64,000 nucleotides of DNA from Aphelenchoides besseyi (taxonomy: Eukaryota > Nematoda > Chromadorea > Rhabditida > Aphelenchoididae). The notes under the pieces are model-generated. The model did not search any database, was not told where the DNA came from, and worked only from the letters and a program-made list of their open reading frames with translations. The stretch is taken from positions 7,378,001-7,442,000 of the forward strand of contig JAMPIQ010000001.1 in assembly GCA_024699855.1 (NCBI GenBank), in the 5' to 3' direction. Both the position numbers and the translations under genes were made by a program. Of the stretch, positions 24,183 to 37,714 are shown one piece after another; the stretch's first letter is position 1; each line of letters begins with the position of its first letter.

Positions 24183-25584
24183 TGAACGTAACTGAAGTCG
24201 TTGTGAAGCAATGGCGCAGTAACTCTCACCTTGTAGCAACTGATCTACAACGTCCATTGGATCTTAAATTTGATCAATCACGCGGAAGTGCAACGAGGAG
24301 TCAATGAAACGCTTCACTTCACCACTGCATTTGGAACCGCGGCATACGATTGGTTAGATGGTGACTGTGAGTAAGATACTTCTTTAGGGTCGCTCATGTT
24401 CAACATCGCCGGCGTGCTGCACGCTTTGCAACGTCAAATAACGATGGAGTGGAAATGTACGTTGAACCTGGTCGATCACCGTTGATTCACATCAAACCAT
24501 TGTACTGCCGTTTTGGTTACGAAGTGTACGCCGATGCTCGACTCTCAACATTGCTGCGTATGATCCGAATAATCATTCTTTCAGTTTGTTTGCAGATTCT
24601 CAACGTTCTGAACCGGCACTACCATCACCTTCGATCTTCGGTCTCTCCGAATGTTACAAATCGCCCACTGGTGAGTTTCGTACCAAATTGGGGCATTTTT
24701 TGACTGATCGTTTGCGTAAGTTGTTGATCCAAATGAAGATACGGCTTTTTGTTTTAGGATCACAATGGCGTTATGTCATTTCGATTCAAATGACTTTTCG
24801 GCAAACTGACTTCGAGAATGCGTCAGACAGCTTCTTGCCCGCACTAAGAGTGCCGTTGAACAATGAACTCAACTTCTTGTACTGCTACAAAAACAATCCG
24901 TGAGTACGCGGCAACTGAACCTCATTGGTTTTGATTGCAGTGACTTCTTGGTGGTTTGTCATGATGGCGAAGTTGGGGCACTTCGCTCGAGTCTATTTCT
25001 GAGCAGCGACTATTGGCGTTCGTTTTTCGAAAAAACAAGGAAATGAATCCAAAGGAACACATGTTGACACAATTCTCGATTGTCACAATGACTGCTATCA
25101 ACGAGTTTCTTCACACGAACGCGATCTCGCCTCCGAATGATCAATGGAGTTATCGCGAAGCCGATGAATTGATGAAGGCAGTTGAGTTCATCAAACCAGT
25201 ACGCAAAGATGAGATTCGTCAATACGTTCATCATATGTTGATTCGGGCCGTGAAACGCGTGAGCTGAGAGAAGAAGGGATTAGTCGTTTGTTGGTTGCAG
25301 GTTGCTGCAATTGACCTCAATGAACTTGTGAAGATTCTGCTCGTGGCCAATCAGCACAATTTCGCTCAACTCAAGACGATGTGCTACGCGTCGATTTGCA
25401 ATTATCATTACAACACCTTTAAACGACGATTCAATGCGGATGTGAGTTTGGCGTGAATCCCGATCTTCAACGATTCTTTTGATTGCAGGCAGCCAACGAC
25501 GAAGATCGAGCCATTTTCGAACAACTGCAACTGTCACGCGCATTCACATTCCAAAATCCCATCGAATACATCGATCGTATGTAA
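24183..25584 (+). CDS. BTB/POZ-like domain protein
   Basis: Assembled from plus-strand exons: a short start exon at 24183, a region containing HRRRAARFATSN and EPGRSPLIHIKPLYC, then SEPALPSPSIFGLSECYKSP, then SQWRYVISIQMTFRQTDFEN, then the best domain: DFLVVCHDGEVGALRSSLFL followed by SSDYWRSFFEKTRKEMNPKE. This has the spacing of a BTB fold (a displayed DG, conserved small residues, S-x-YW-x-x-FF). Helical segments follow like the end of BTB plus BACK (HHMLIRAVKR; LLVANQHNFAQLKTMCYASI). Stop TAA at 25582-25584. The N-terminal part could be a MATH domain as in nematode MATH-BTB proteins, but I cannot prove it. One join needs a 17-nt intron (24371-24387). By family it would be a substrate adaptor for Cullin-3. 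Confidence 0.55.
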
Positions 25585-28500
25585 TTGAAGATCTCGAAAT
25601 GTCAACTCTGCATTTCCAACTGATTCTCTTCAAATAAACGAGATTTCCGATTCAGCCTCTACAGTAACTGACAATCGTTATGACTTCAGGGTTTGGACTT
25701 TAAAACGGTTGTCAAGCGGAAAGTAAAAGTCTTAATTTGTGTTGGGTGTTTTTACCACTAATGGAAAACAATGAGTTCTGATGCTGAATGAAAAGATACT
25801 CATTCAAGTTCATTGAACCTGAAAACCAAACACTTTTGTTTCCACTAATTCCCGGCCTTGTTTAAGTCATGGATTTGGCCATACGCCCGAATGGCGACTA
25901 TTGTTCGAAAACTTCAATAATCGACGAATTTTCGTTGTTAACGGAACCAATAGCCAAAAGCCATTTGTTCTTCTAGCTTACGGAAATCAAAGTTGTACGG
26001 TAATGTCAGAAACTATTCCTTTTGTTTCTTACAATTAATCGGGTAGCACTATTGTACGGTTAATCCGAAGTGGATCCTCGCTGAAGCAAAAAAACGGACA
26101 TATTCGCTAGGAATGCTCGCCAGATCATTTTGACTCTTAGCAAAACAATCGCTCGCGATTTCTGTCTTTATTGTCCGCTTCATGATCGAAATGTCGTGGA
26201 GGACCGGAAGTGGATGCCGGCGGTTATTTCTCAAGCGATTACGCGGAAACAAGTGTTCCGTGTGTTAATGAGCTGAGCGCAATTGCTCATCATTACAGTC
26301 GGGATGTTTTGTTTTCGCACGATTTCCGAGGCCGTTCGCAGACATGAAGAACATTGAGCCCTGGGGTTTATGAACATGGGAAGTCGATACCCATTTTCCA
26401 AGACCGTTAAACGGTCGTAAGTGCCGTCAAATGAAAAACGACGGTTCCACAATCATTTCGACTCGAGTTTCCATTTTGGATTTGTGCGCTCCATCGACTC
26501 GTTTATTCGCTTGTTTGCACCTCCAAATAGAAATTCCGTCGGTGTCATTTCCTCTCTTTATTGTTCTCATTAGTTTTGGTGCAATTTGTGCGTTTCAAGT
26601 AGACTAATATTTTCGTTTCGACGAATTATCCCCGTCGCATTAATTCGCTCCTAACTACCGTAACAACAGGCGCCTGCAGCAGAAGCGTGATCGATCCGAA
26701 TCGTCGTGTCACGCGTTTTGTTCGCCAAATTGGACTCCAAATTTGATGGCTTTTCGTTATTTTGTGTTAATGATGGCCGAAAACGAGGTTTCGGCGCCAC
26801 ATAACACGACCAATTTCGAGTCAATCAACTTCACGGCATATCCCCGGGTTCTTGGACTCGAGATCCCCACCTTAATTATCGCCCACCGATCAACAAACCG
26901 TCCGAGCTCAATTAGACGACCAATCCGTCGCCCCATTTTGCTTGTCGTGGAATCCTCGAAATTTGTCGGCAAATGAGCGGAGAAGAAACGATTGGCCTTG
27001 ACTAATCCCATAGAACATCTTTGAGTTCATTTCCGATCGGTGAATCTCGCGAAAATGCGACAATTTTCATTCGCACGGTTCCCAAAACTGACGGTCGTTT
27101 TGTGTGTAATTTGCCGCCCATCGGAACGTCTAAATTGGCTCCTGGACGTTCAACAGTTCGCTGCAACCGACATGTCCATTGACCTTTTAAACATCTGTTC
27201 TTCCGAACCCCACGGTCTTTATCGCAGTTAAGGATCAGTGAGAAGCCAAACGTTCAAATTTCGTTCAACTTCTGCAGTTCATTGAGCGATTTGAATTTGA
27301 CAAACGGCTTTCGATCATGCAATTCATGGGTTACGATTTGGGGACATGTTGTCGATAATTACGCCATTTCTTGGCTTCTCTCGACCACAAAACTTCGACC
27401 GTATTCTCGATGTTAGAAATTAACCGGAACTTCGGAGTCCGAAATTTTTCGCTTCAATTTGCGACCAATGGAATCGCGTGTCCCGGACGCTCATCACGCC
27501 TTCAAATTGCGCTTTTTCTTTGCCGCTCATCCATCCAAACCAATTTGCGGCAAAATTGGGACCCAGAATCTGCGTGCAGTTTGATTAAGTGGACGATCAC
27601 GTGTCATCGTTTTCGGTCTTTTCAGCTCCAACATCGATGAGCTATTGATTCCAAATTGTCCACTTTTGCCAACAAAAGTATATGGTAATTGGCAGGCTAT
27701 GTGACTGCGTAATCAACGAAAGGCACCGACCTTCAGTGACCCGTCGAATAGGACCAACTATTCTTTATAATTGAGTAATTTGTTCTCGTTAACCTTAAAA
27801 AGGTGTGCAAGCGACTGTCAATTAGATCGGCGGTTTTCGATTGCCGCCTTTTGGCTTCTAATTATCGCTTGTTGCTCAGTTCCCGACTTGTCAAGTGTCG
27901 CGTTTCATCGTCGCAAATACCAAACGACCGGTTTGCATGCGAAGCGGATTTGCGAATTCGAACGTTCACATCTGTCTGACAGTTCAATTGCCGACAGGCC
28001 TAAACGTTCCCATGTTGTTTTGAGTCGATTGACTCGTGTTATTGAGAATCTGTCAACGTTGCAGCTGCACTCCACTCAATTAGCGTTTTTGTTTCCGCCG
28101 ACCAAAATCGGACTCAACTTTGATTCCTGATGCGGACGGATTGCTTTCATTTGCTATTCAACGCTAAGCATCTAATTGCTTGTTTTTGGTCAATTCGATT
28201 ACACTCGACGGTTTCTTCGAATGTCTTTTTTGTTTGTCAATTATACGAATTTAAGAGATTTAAGTTCATTCTTCTTTGCGCAATCGTTGCGGTCGGTAAT
28301 TGGCGGAATTGCTCCATTTTGTGAGTCAAAGACCGTGAAGTCGGATAGCGAGAAGTTTACGGTAACTGCCGGAGAAGTGGACGAGAAATTTGTGTCGTCA
28401 GCACCGATTTCGCGCCTCCTTTTTGTTGAGCCGTTAAATCCGTTGAGTTTCTGTTGTTCAGTCTAAGTTGTGCAGTAGAAGTAGTTTGGACGGAGTCTCA

Positions 28501-29078
28501 GATTCCAGCAATCACAACAAACCGATGGGACAGATAATGTGTTTTGTTGGCATTCGATTAAAAGCAATTTGACAAACTCTCCACTCACCGAAATCCACGC
28601 CCTCTCTTGGGAATACACAAACGACGTTTATTGGTCGTGGTTGAGCGGCCGCTGAATACGGTGGCAAAGCGGCTTTTAGCCTCGGTTGTGCGACGTTAAA
28701 ACGAGAAAACCTCCAAAACAACTCCGCCCATTTCTATCGTGTCATCCGTACGCTTCGATTGTCGTCGTTTTGTCTTCCGTCGCAATTTTGTCGTCTTCCG
28801 CAACTACCGCGTTGTCCCTCGACAATCTCGTCGGTAGTCAACCGGAGAATCTGAAGTGAAGAAGATCTTCCTTTCTTATTTTCGTCTCTTAATTTGCGTT
28901 TAGTTCGTTTTTCGCGTTTACCCTCTACCGTATGGTACTGTTCAGTTTCAGTTGGACTTTTTGACTTCTGCATCTAAACGACGAGTTTGCAAGCTTGTCG
29001 TTCTCCACATTCAAAACGTTTCCGCCGTTCAAACCGCAGGTTTCAACCACGACGTCTCAGGTGCCATCCGCCGACATC
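25585..29078. other. 3.5-kb gene-free region upstream of BarH
   Basis: Only short open frames on both strands, with no recognised domain or spliced model. The position upstream of a developmental homeobox gene suggests regulatory DNA and possibly an unrecognised 5' exon of that gene. Confidence 0.5.
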
Positions 29079-30369
<1,291 letters not shown>

Positions 30370-32971
30370 ACTTCATCCAACAGTTTAGTTCGAACATTCC
30401 ATTTTCGCCGTTTTTATGCAACTAATTCAAAGAATTTGTTTCCCGATTTTGCTTCCAGACTTTGTAGCTTTTCTGTTTTCGATTCCACTTCCGGATTTTC
30501 AAATTGAATATTGTGAGTTAGCGAATGAAATAAACGTTATTGATCTCCGATGACCATCAATTAGACGATTGGGTGTGAAGCTGTGCGGTTCATTTTATGT
30601 TAATTGGAAAACTCATTCCACCAAATGACCTTTGGTCCATATGTTGTCCATGTGCGATCATGAGCAGGTTATCGGAGGGACACCAATTCGCATGTTCGGG
30701 CGGGTCGATGAGCTCGAAGTCATTTTTCAAGTGCCCATTTCCGATAATTTCGCCGTCGATTTCCCACCGGAACACCGAGTAATGCACTTGAGAAAACGGT
30801 CCAATCCATAAACCCGCAAGCAAATTCAATAGTCGCAGAGATTAGCCGAATCCTCACCTTCGCGCACTTGTCATTCTGCGCGTTGTTATTATTGTTAAAA
30901 TATTGGCTGAAGATCATGTCCAATAAGAAACCACTTGGCAACCAAAATTGTGTACCCGTCTTCTTGGCACTTAATCCCTTCAATCCAAATTATTCGCACC
31001 CTTCAAGTTCTCGTTTCCACCGTAACCTCCAACAGAGATAACAAACGGCGGAGTACGATCGGGAGCTCATAAAACTGCAAATAAGCTCTCGTGCAGTCAA
31101 CGATTAAATTCGATTAAGGGCCGGGTGACAAAATCACGGCGCCAGTCAGTCGAATTGGCAGTTAGAGGAGGCGGAAATTGAAAACGAAGCGAGAGATAGC
31201 TGGTGAGGATTACATGTCCGATTTGAACGAGAGATCGTTCGTTGTTTCCCTCAAATTAGCACTATGCCTACGATTTCCGACAAACTCTGTCGCTGCTTTT
31301 TGTTTGTACGAGCGATGTTAATGCGCTTTTGTTCGCCCCGAGCCCTCGACCTCGGAGTTCGTTCATGCATTTTCTCGTCAATCAACGAGCAGGTGATCCC
31401 ATTTCTCTCGATTAGTTTCGTGGATTTGAGGGAAACGATCGGTTAGCAAGGGCAACGGAGTTAATACCCGCATCAATGGGTCCATTTCATTCAACTACAC
31501 GGATCAATACACGTAAATAGTCAACACATCTGCTGTCATTCACACGGTATTCCAACCAAAACATGGCCACAATTTTTGATCAAACAACCTGCTCACTCAA
31601 GACTCTCGCTCGACTCACACAGCTGTTGCACGGTTATCTGATCGTCCGGAAACATTTCGTTGATTGCGCAAGTCAATTTCGCTCCAAATTCCGCAATTAT
31701 TTTGCTGAGGTCGTGCGGTAGGACGATGGTCGTCATTATTGTGCGGACTAACCTCTCGGTCGCCAATTACGAGAAACAATAAAAACACACATCGAGAATC
31801 ACGATGACAACTGATGCCAACTCAAGCGTCCTCTTAATTGAACAAATCCGAGTGGTTTCTGGGAATCGAGCACTTAACTCAAGATACGGTATCTTCTAAT
31901 CTTTGACTTTGTAGCCAAAACCAGTTAACTGATTCATTCGGAAGTGGTCGATAAACTCGTAAAAGTTGTTCAATGAGCTAACGAGTTTGTCAAAGCGAGT
32001 TATACAAAACTTTTCATTGTAGAAAGCTTCTTATTTACGCAATTTCAATCCATTTGTCCTTGAAGAGTTCGCAGATTTCATGAGTTTCGCCTTCGAATTT
32101 CCGCTCTCAACGTGGTTAATTGCGTCAAAACGATAATAGTCTTCGACGACTAACTTCTAAAACACAATACGCGCACCTGGTTATTGTGCAAATGGGATCA
32201 TCAAGGATTATTACTCGAGAGGTCTTATTGTTCCGCTTGTAAACTTCGAAGATGGATCCACGCATTCACAAGGACAACCAACAGTTGGTCTGAAGTCAGA
32301 AAAACGGTTTTGGGTTTACGGTCGAGCGCCAAAATGACGGACATTTGAACGTGACTATAAACTCGATAATTGGGGAGGCAGTTGACTGTAAACGATACGA
32401 CAGTGGGACAAAAACGATGTTTAGTTCTGAAGAACGGACTTTTGTTCGAAACCCACAGTTTAGTGACAACAATAGCCGTCGTTTTCGAAATATTTTGAGC
32501 GTGAAATTTTGCTTGGAACTAAGAAGTCGACCACTTGAAACAATCTGCTTATGAAAACAAACTTAAACACATTAGTCGTCATCCGTTTGCCTAATCTTCG
32601 AAACTTATCGAGCAAACGGTAAGCGAACTTCTCGAATGGAAACCGACAAACGCGGTGGTTGTAAATAAGAATCGGTGTGAACATTAAAAAGTCAATCTCG
32701 TCATTACAAAAGACTGTTGCAATAAGTTCGGAGGTCATCTGGAAACAATAAAAGTGGAAATTGGACGACTCCATAGCTTAGCACTCAATTGCCGAATCCG
32801 CTTTCATTTTGCCGATCCCGCCAAAGAATTCGCGGTCAAAAGGTCGAGACCGAAACGATAAAACGACAATTTTCGTGAGCACGTAAATCAATGACATAAC
32901 TCCAGGAAGATCAGGTTCGTTGCTTTTGTGTTCATTAAATGAATCAAACAAAGTAAAATGCAAATGTACAG
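30370..32971. other. 2.6-kb gene-free region downstream of BarH
   Basis: An AATAAA at about 30530 may end the BarH transcript. The rest has no recognised gene on either strand; it may contain distal control elements. Confidence 0.5.
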
Positions 32972-34757
32972 CTAATACCCTCCGTAGGTTGAACTCGTTT
33001 CGTTTGTCAACGTCGGCGACGATGAACCGGAAGGAACCAAATCAGCGGCGAGATTCTTTTGAATGATTCCCTTGTATTTTTCTTTGAACTGAAAACAAAG
33101 ATAAGGTTTACATGGACTGAGAAGTCATTTACCCTTTGCTTGTAGTAAACTCCTCCATCGAACAACTCGCCAACGTCCGTTCTGATTCCAATTTTGGCGG
33201 CAATCAATTTTCGAACTCGAGCAGCAAACTCCTCGGATGATTCATTTTCACGCATCTGTTGGACGGGCAAATAGAAAACCTCATAAACAGAAGCCCACGA
33301 ACTCAATTGACGCAAATAGTACTGAAAGTTTTTACGGTTTGTAGTTCGAAATTGTTGGCAACCTACCGTGCTGATCGTATCTTCAAACCAATACGAATCA
33401 CCTGAAAGACAATCGTTGAGAGGTCTTGAGTCCAAAAACGTTGTTAATGTTCAACTCACCAAAGCGAGCATTTTGACTAAAAACATTCAGTTAACCGTGA
33501 ACACAATTTTGAGCTAACCGAATAGCAATCGGATAGATGTTTATATCACGTTCAAAAACTGCCCGTCTGAATTGTAGAACTCCAATGTTGTTCGTGCAAT
33601 AACCTTCCGGAAATAAGATAACAGGACCCGCAGCCTGGAATTGAATTAAAATCACCACAAAATTTGTTTTCTTACTTTTGCTCTTGCCAAAACCTCCTGC
33701 ATGAATTGCTTTCGAGATTCAGCACTCGTTCGTTCCAACCAAACAGCATCACATAAGCGTTGAGCAAGAGTTTCGATGAGCCAAATAATACCATTATGCT
33801 GTTGGCCAGTAACCTAAAACGAACGTCTTAAGTTGTCATTGAAATCGATAACAAACCGTGTAAAGATAATCTCGATTCGGATCAACATCTGCGCAAATGA
33901 CCATCAAATCATTGGGACTCAAGTGATTGGCCACGGTTATTCCCGGTCTTTGTGGTCGATTCTCGACATCTTTGTACTCAGCAACCAAACCCGTTCCAGC
34001 GGTATAAAGTCGACAGTAAATAACACCAATCCGTGTTTTCGTCGAGTCAGAAAATTCGATAACACAAGCAATCAAACACATAGAAATAACGAACAGGAAG
34101 GAGGAGGTGAAAAGAAGAACTCGAATTGGAAGAATAAACAGAAATCGAATGCACGTGGACAAAATCCACAGGATGCGAAGTCCCGGACGATTCTTAAGCA
34201 GACGCCTAAAACGTTCGGTGTAATAAAGCACAGGACATAAAAGTCGTGATCGTTCACGTACCAAAGTTGAAAGTTAAGACGATTTCGTTGATAAGCGGGA
34301 GCCAAATTGAAAACCGCTGTGAGTTGGTCCTAAAGCACAAAATAGAACAAGCAACTAAACAACACAAACCTGAACAATACACTCAACACCGGAACGAGCC
34401 AGTTCCAACGGCATGTCGAAGAGATTCGAGGAGAAATCTTCTCTTACTATTTCGAAGTTGGCTGGCGGTTTACCCTCAACGGGATGCAAGAACGAGTGTC
34501 GTTCATCGGCGTCGATTAAATCAGTCCACGGTACACGGTCGAAGTAACCGGGAGGGTACACCTAAAGACCAAACACTATATCTTCTATTTAACTAAATGG
34601 TTCCTACCGCTTCATATTGTTTTTGCAGCTGTTCAATCAGATACAAGTAGAAATGAGGGGCACGGCCCCACGATAACCCGCAAAAGATGAGGAAAACTGT
34701 GGTCGTGAAAATGAACAGTTGGAAGTAAAGGTAGAGACTGAGTAGAAACCAAAACAT
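32972..34757 (-). CDS. Glycerol-3-phosphate acyltransferase, GPAT3/4 type
   Basis: ER acyltransferase making lysophosphatidic acid, the first step of glycerolipid synthesis. The minus-strand exon chain begins MFWFLLSLYLYFQLFIF (ATG 34757), a membrane segment, followed by VYPPGYFDRVPWTDLIDADE and more membrane-like sequence (RFLFILPIRVLLFTSSFLF). Catalytic motif I is ANHLSPNDLM (HxxxxD). The substrate motif is FPEGYCTNNIGVLQFRRAVF. Then come FGDSYWFEDTIST, SSWASVYEVFYLPVQQM and ARVRKLIAAKIGIRTDVGEL, a block pattern matching vertebrate GPAT3/4 and worm ACL-4/5. EGYC replaces the usual EGTC in motif III. TAG at 32972-32974. Introns are short; the gene appears complete. Confidence 0.88.
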
Positions 34758-35502
34758 CACCGTTCGCTCTCCGCATCAACCCGCTCAAAACTGAAACCGG
34801 AGAATTTGATCACTAGTCAACTATCGCAATACTCTCCGACTAAGCCGCTTCATACGTTAACAATGCGAATTCAAGACAGAACACGAGCAGTTGGTTTCGT
34901 GCTTCTTATCATTCAACTTCTGTATCTCCGTCTCGAAATTTGATTGACGGAAATTTCCCAAAAAAACTTAAATCGAAATTGAAACAATTGCAAAGATAAA
35001 AATAATCTCCGTTTTCAAATTAAAGTTTTTATGTTGGAAAATAAGCTCAGAGTACGTCGGAAAGCAAAATGAGAAACAAAATGTTTTCTTTCTCGTTCAA
35101 TTAAAAATTTCAACATTCGCTGATGACGATCCTTTTGGTTCACAGCGGCGACTGGAATCGAAGAACAACGTTGAGAAAAGCAGACGGACAACAAACCCGA
35201 GGACGAGTTGTTAGCGAGTGCCAAAAAATGGACTCGGGACCTTTCGGTCGCCGTCTGCTTTCCAACTGCTCGTCCGTTGTCCATCGAACTGCTGTCCAAA
35301 ACGATCGACTGGAGTTTAGAACAGTTGAAGAAAACACGTGATTTCGGTACACTGCAAACTAAGGTAACAGTAAAAGGAAGGCTGAATGCTTTCACGAAAC
35401 CAAACTACAAAGTTTTTTGCTATTGATGTTTATTGGGTTCGAATAGAATTAATCGTTGCAATAAAACAAGTGAGGTAAAACAGAAAAAACGTCCGATTAT
35501 GG
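34758..35502. other. Intergenic, with coding-like fragments at 35.1-35.35 kb
   Basis: Plus-strand stretches ADDDPFGSQRRLESKNNVEK (about 35121-35180) and DELLASAKKWTRDLSVAVCF (about 35203-35260, continuing to KTRDFGTLQTK) read like one protein but are offset by one base with no intron between them. No family recognised. It may be a frameshifted gene relic or chance. Confidence 0.3.
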
Positions 35503-37714
35503 TTACCAATTGGAACGTTCGGTACGTTGCGGTCTGTGATTGTTGAGCGTTGATGAATCGCCATCCAAACTGTCGACGTCAATTCTCTAAAATTCTTTGA
35601 CAGTTTACCGCTTTACTTTGCTATTTCGAACGTACGTGAGTAGAAAGCGGTTGAGAAGTTTGCATGGCATATAAGGTCTCGTGTACACAATTCATGATCT
35701 CTTGCCATTTTGTTCGCGTAAAGAAAAGCCTATATTCACTGAGCTCCGCTATCTGAAACACCAGAATCGATATTCCAAAGAGTATATTTAATGTTTACTG
35801 CTTTCAATTCGTCCAAATTTCTTGCTTGCATCACATGTATTTGTAATTGAGCATCATTTGAGATTAATTGCTTCCAACGACCTTAAACAAACACATTTAC
35901 ATCTTCACTTATCCTCTTACCGAGTTCCTGTTCAGTTAATCGCCTAAAGAAATGATTATACAACTGATTTCTAGTCATGTACATACCGGTTTCCAAAGCC
36001 ACGTATTTTGTTGACACATTGAACCAAACGCTCGCGAAACTCTTTTTCCAACGGCAACTTCTGAATTGGAATCGAATATTCGCCTAAAATGTGTTTCCAG
36101 AGAATGTGTTCGTCAGATTACCTTCGATTGATGACTCCGATCGATCGTCTTCAACCATCTGTCCGGTCATCAACTTCTGTAGACGAGTCTCAGCTGATCT
36201 GTAGATTTCGGTAATCGAGCGAACGGGAGTCAAACAAGAACCCGGCGAAATCGGATCAACGTCGACATTATCAACGTTTGTTGAAGGCTTTCGATCCAAA
36301 GTGCTGTGACGATCTTGGGTTGTTTGACTCGTCGACTTTCTAACACGTGCATGATTAGAGGACGACTATCAAATATCGTTACCTTAGAACTTTTTCTCTC
36401 CATTCAGCATATGATTGAGGAGTTCGAGTGTTATTTCCGTCTTGTTCGTCGGTGTTTGACGATGAATTCCCATTTCGACGGAATGCTTCTTGGAATTGAT
36501 GTTCAGGACCGAAATTAACATCTACGGCTCGTTCAATTTCCAAATTCAAACTTCCGGCTGAATACGGAGGCATAGGCGCCACATTTCTTTTACGATTCCT
36601 GAAATCGAATTTAATGGCCATGTAAATAAAGAGAGGTATGACATACTCAAAGTTTTTCTTTTTGAAACTCGAACCCAACAAGTAGCTTCCACTGATCGGT
36701 TTCGTATTCCACCACGGTCCATCTTCGTCCTGATTAGTAACTCCTGAAGCCAAACAATCACAACTGCTTTCTGTTTGTTCACGCACCTGGAGAGATACTC
36801 GACGGCGTTCCGCTTTCCGCTTGCATCGGATCATGTCTTCCTTTCCGTGCGCGTACTTGTCGATAACAAATGTAGAGAATAAGAAGAAAAACCAAAATCC
36901 CAACGATGACTAGCGCACTGAACAAAATTGCCAAAAGATTGTTCGATGCACGTGAAATGTTCGCCGAGCCCGTTATGTCGTCTCGATTGAAATTTTGCCC
37001 CAACAATAAGTCATTAGTGTCGTCATCTGTTTGTTGGTTTATTCCCGGAAAAGGCTGAGATCGTGTGTTGTCCGCAATGTTAGCACCGTTAAATAGAATT
37101 GGAGAAACGGTAGTTAAGTCGTTGGTCACCAAATTTCGATTCACATCGAATGACGGCGATACCTGAGGAAGTTGGAATTCGACAACTTCTGGACGACCTA
37201 CAAATAAACTCTGCTCTCTGAAACTTAAGTGTCTAAACAGACCATAAGTGCATTTAAACGTAAAATGCAAGTCATCAGAAAGAATGACGCCTGGAAACTG
37301 TGCGATACGCAAAGTGTTTTGGAACTCGCCGGGTGCTGGCTACAAATCGAAAAGTTAAAAGTGATCAATCAATCGAAGCTACCATTTGAGTTCCACATTG
37401 GTCGTTAAAAACGGCGATTGTAACAACATAGTGCAGTTCACCGTTTCCTCTTAAACGACACTCAGAACGTCCACTGTCTCCGACGATAATCCAATCGGTG
37501 AAACGATTGTTAGTGAAATGTCGCCCGTCGAATTCCACTTGTACTACTATCGTATCTTTGCTGCATTGTGGAATTACTGAAGAAAAAAGAAGTTTTGGCT
37601 TATTGTGATATTAGGTTTACCTTTCACTTTTGATGTTGATGGACGAGATGGACGTTGAGAGTGAACGGTGCTTAGAAGGAACAAACTAACGATCAGGAAA
37701 TGAGTAAGAAACAT
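35503..37714 (-). CDS. ZP-type single-pass membrane protein
   Basis: The ATG at 37714 begins a signal peptide (MFLTHFLIVSLFLLSTVHSQ). The extracellular part shows ZP-N features: CSKDTIVVQVEF, RSECRLRGNG, VTIAVFNDQCGTQM, and DDLHFTFKCTYG, with paired cysteines. A linker with many Asn/Thr/Asp follows, then one transmembrane helix (NNLLAILFSALVIVGILVF). The cytoplasmic tail is about 300 residues, including SIEGEYSIPIQKLPLEKEFR and helical segments near the end (ELKAIAELSEYRLFFTRTKW). Ten or so exons; stop TAA at 35503-35505. The C-terminal half of a full ZP module is not visible. Comparable worm proteins are cuticlins and DYF-7, which shape cuticle or anchor sensory dendrites, but the long tail is unusual. 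Function is inferred from the domain only. Confidence 0.72.

Noticed and set aside
33833..34264. Plus-strand open frames of 135 and 116 codons around 33.8-34.6 kb
   Set aside because: They are shadows of the GPAT exons on the minus strand.
36360..36376. Apparent second 17-nt intron in the ZP gene
   Set aside because: A 43-nt intron using the next acceptor (TGTTAG) gives a better frame (VLRKSTSQTTQ), so the ultra-short one is not needed.
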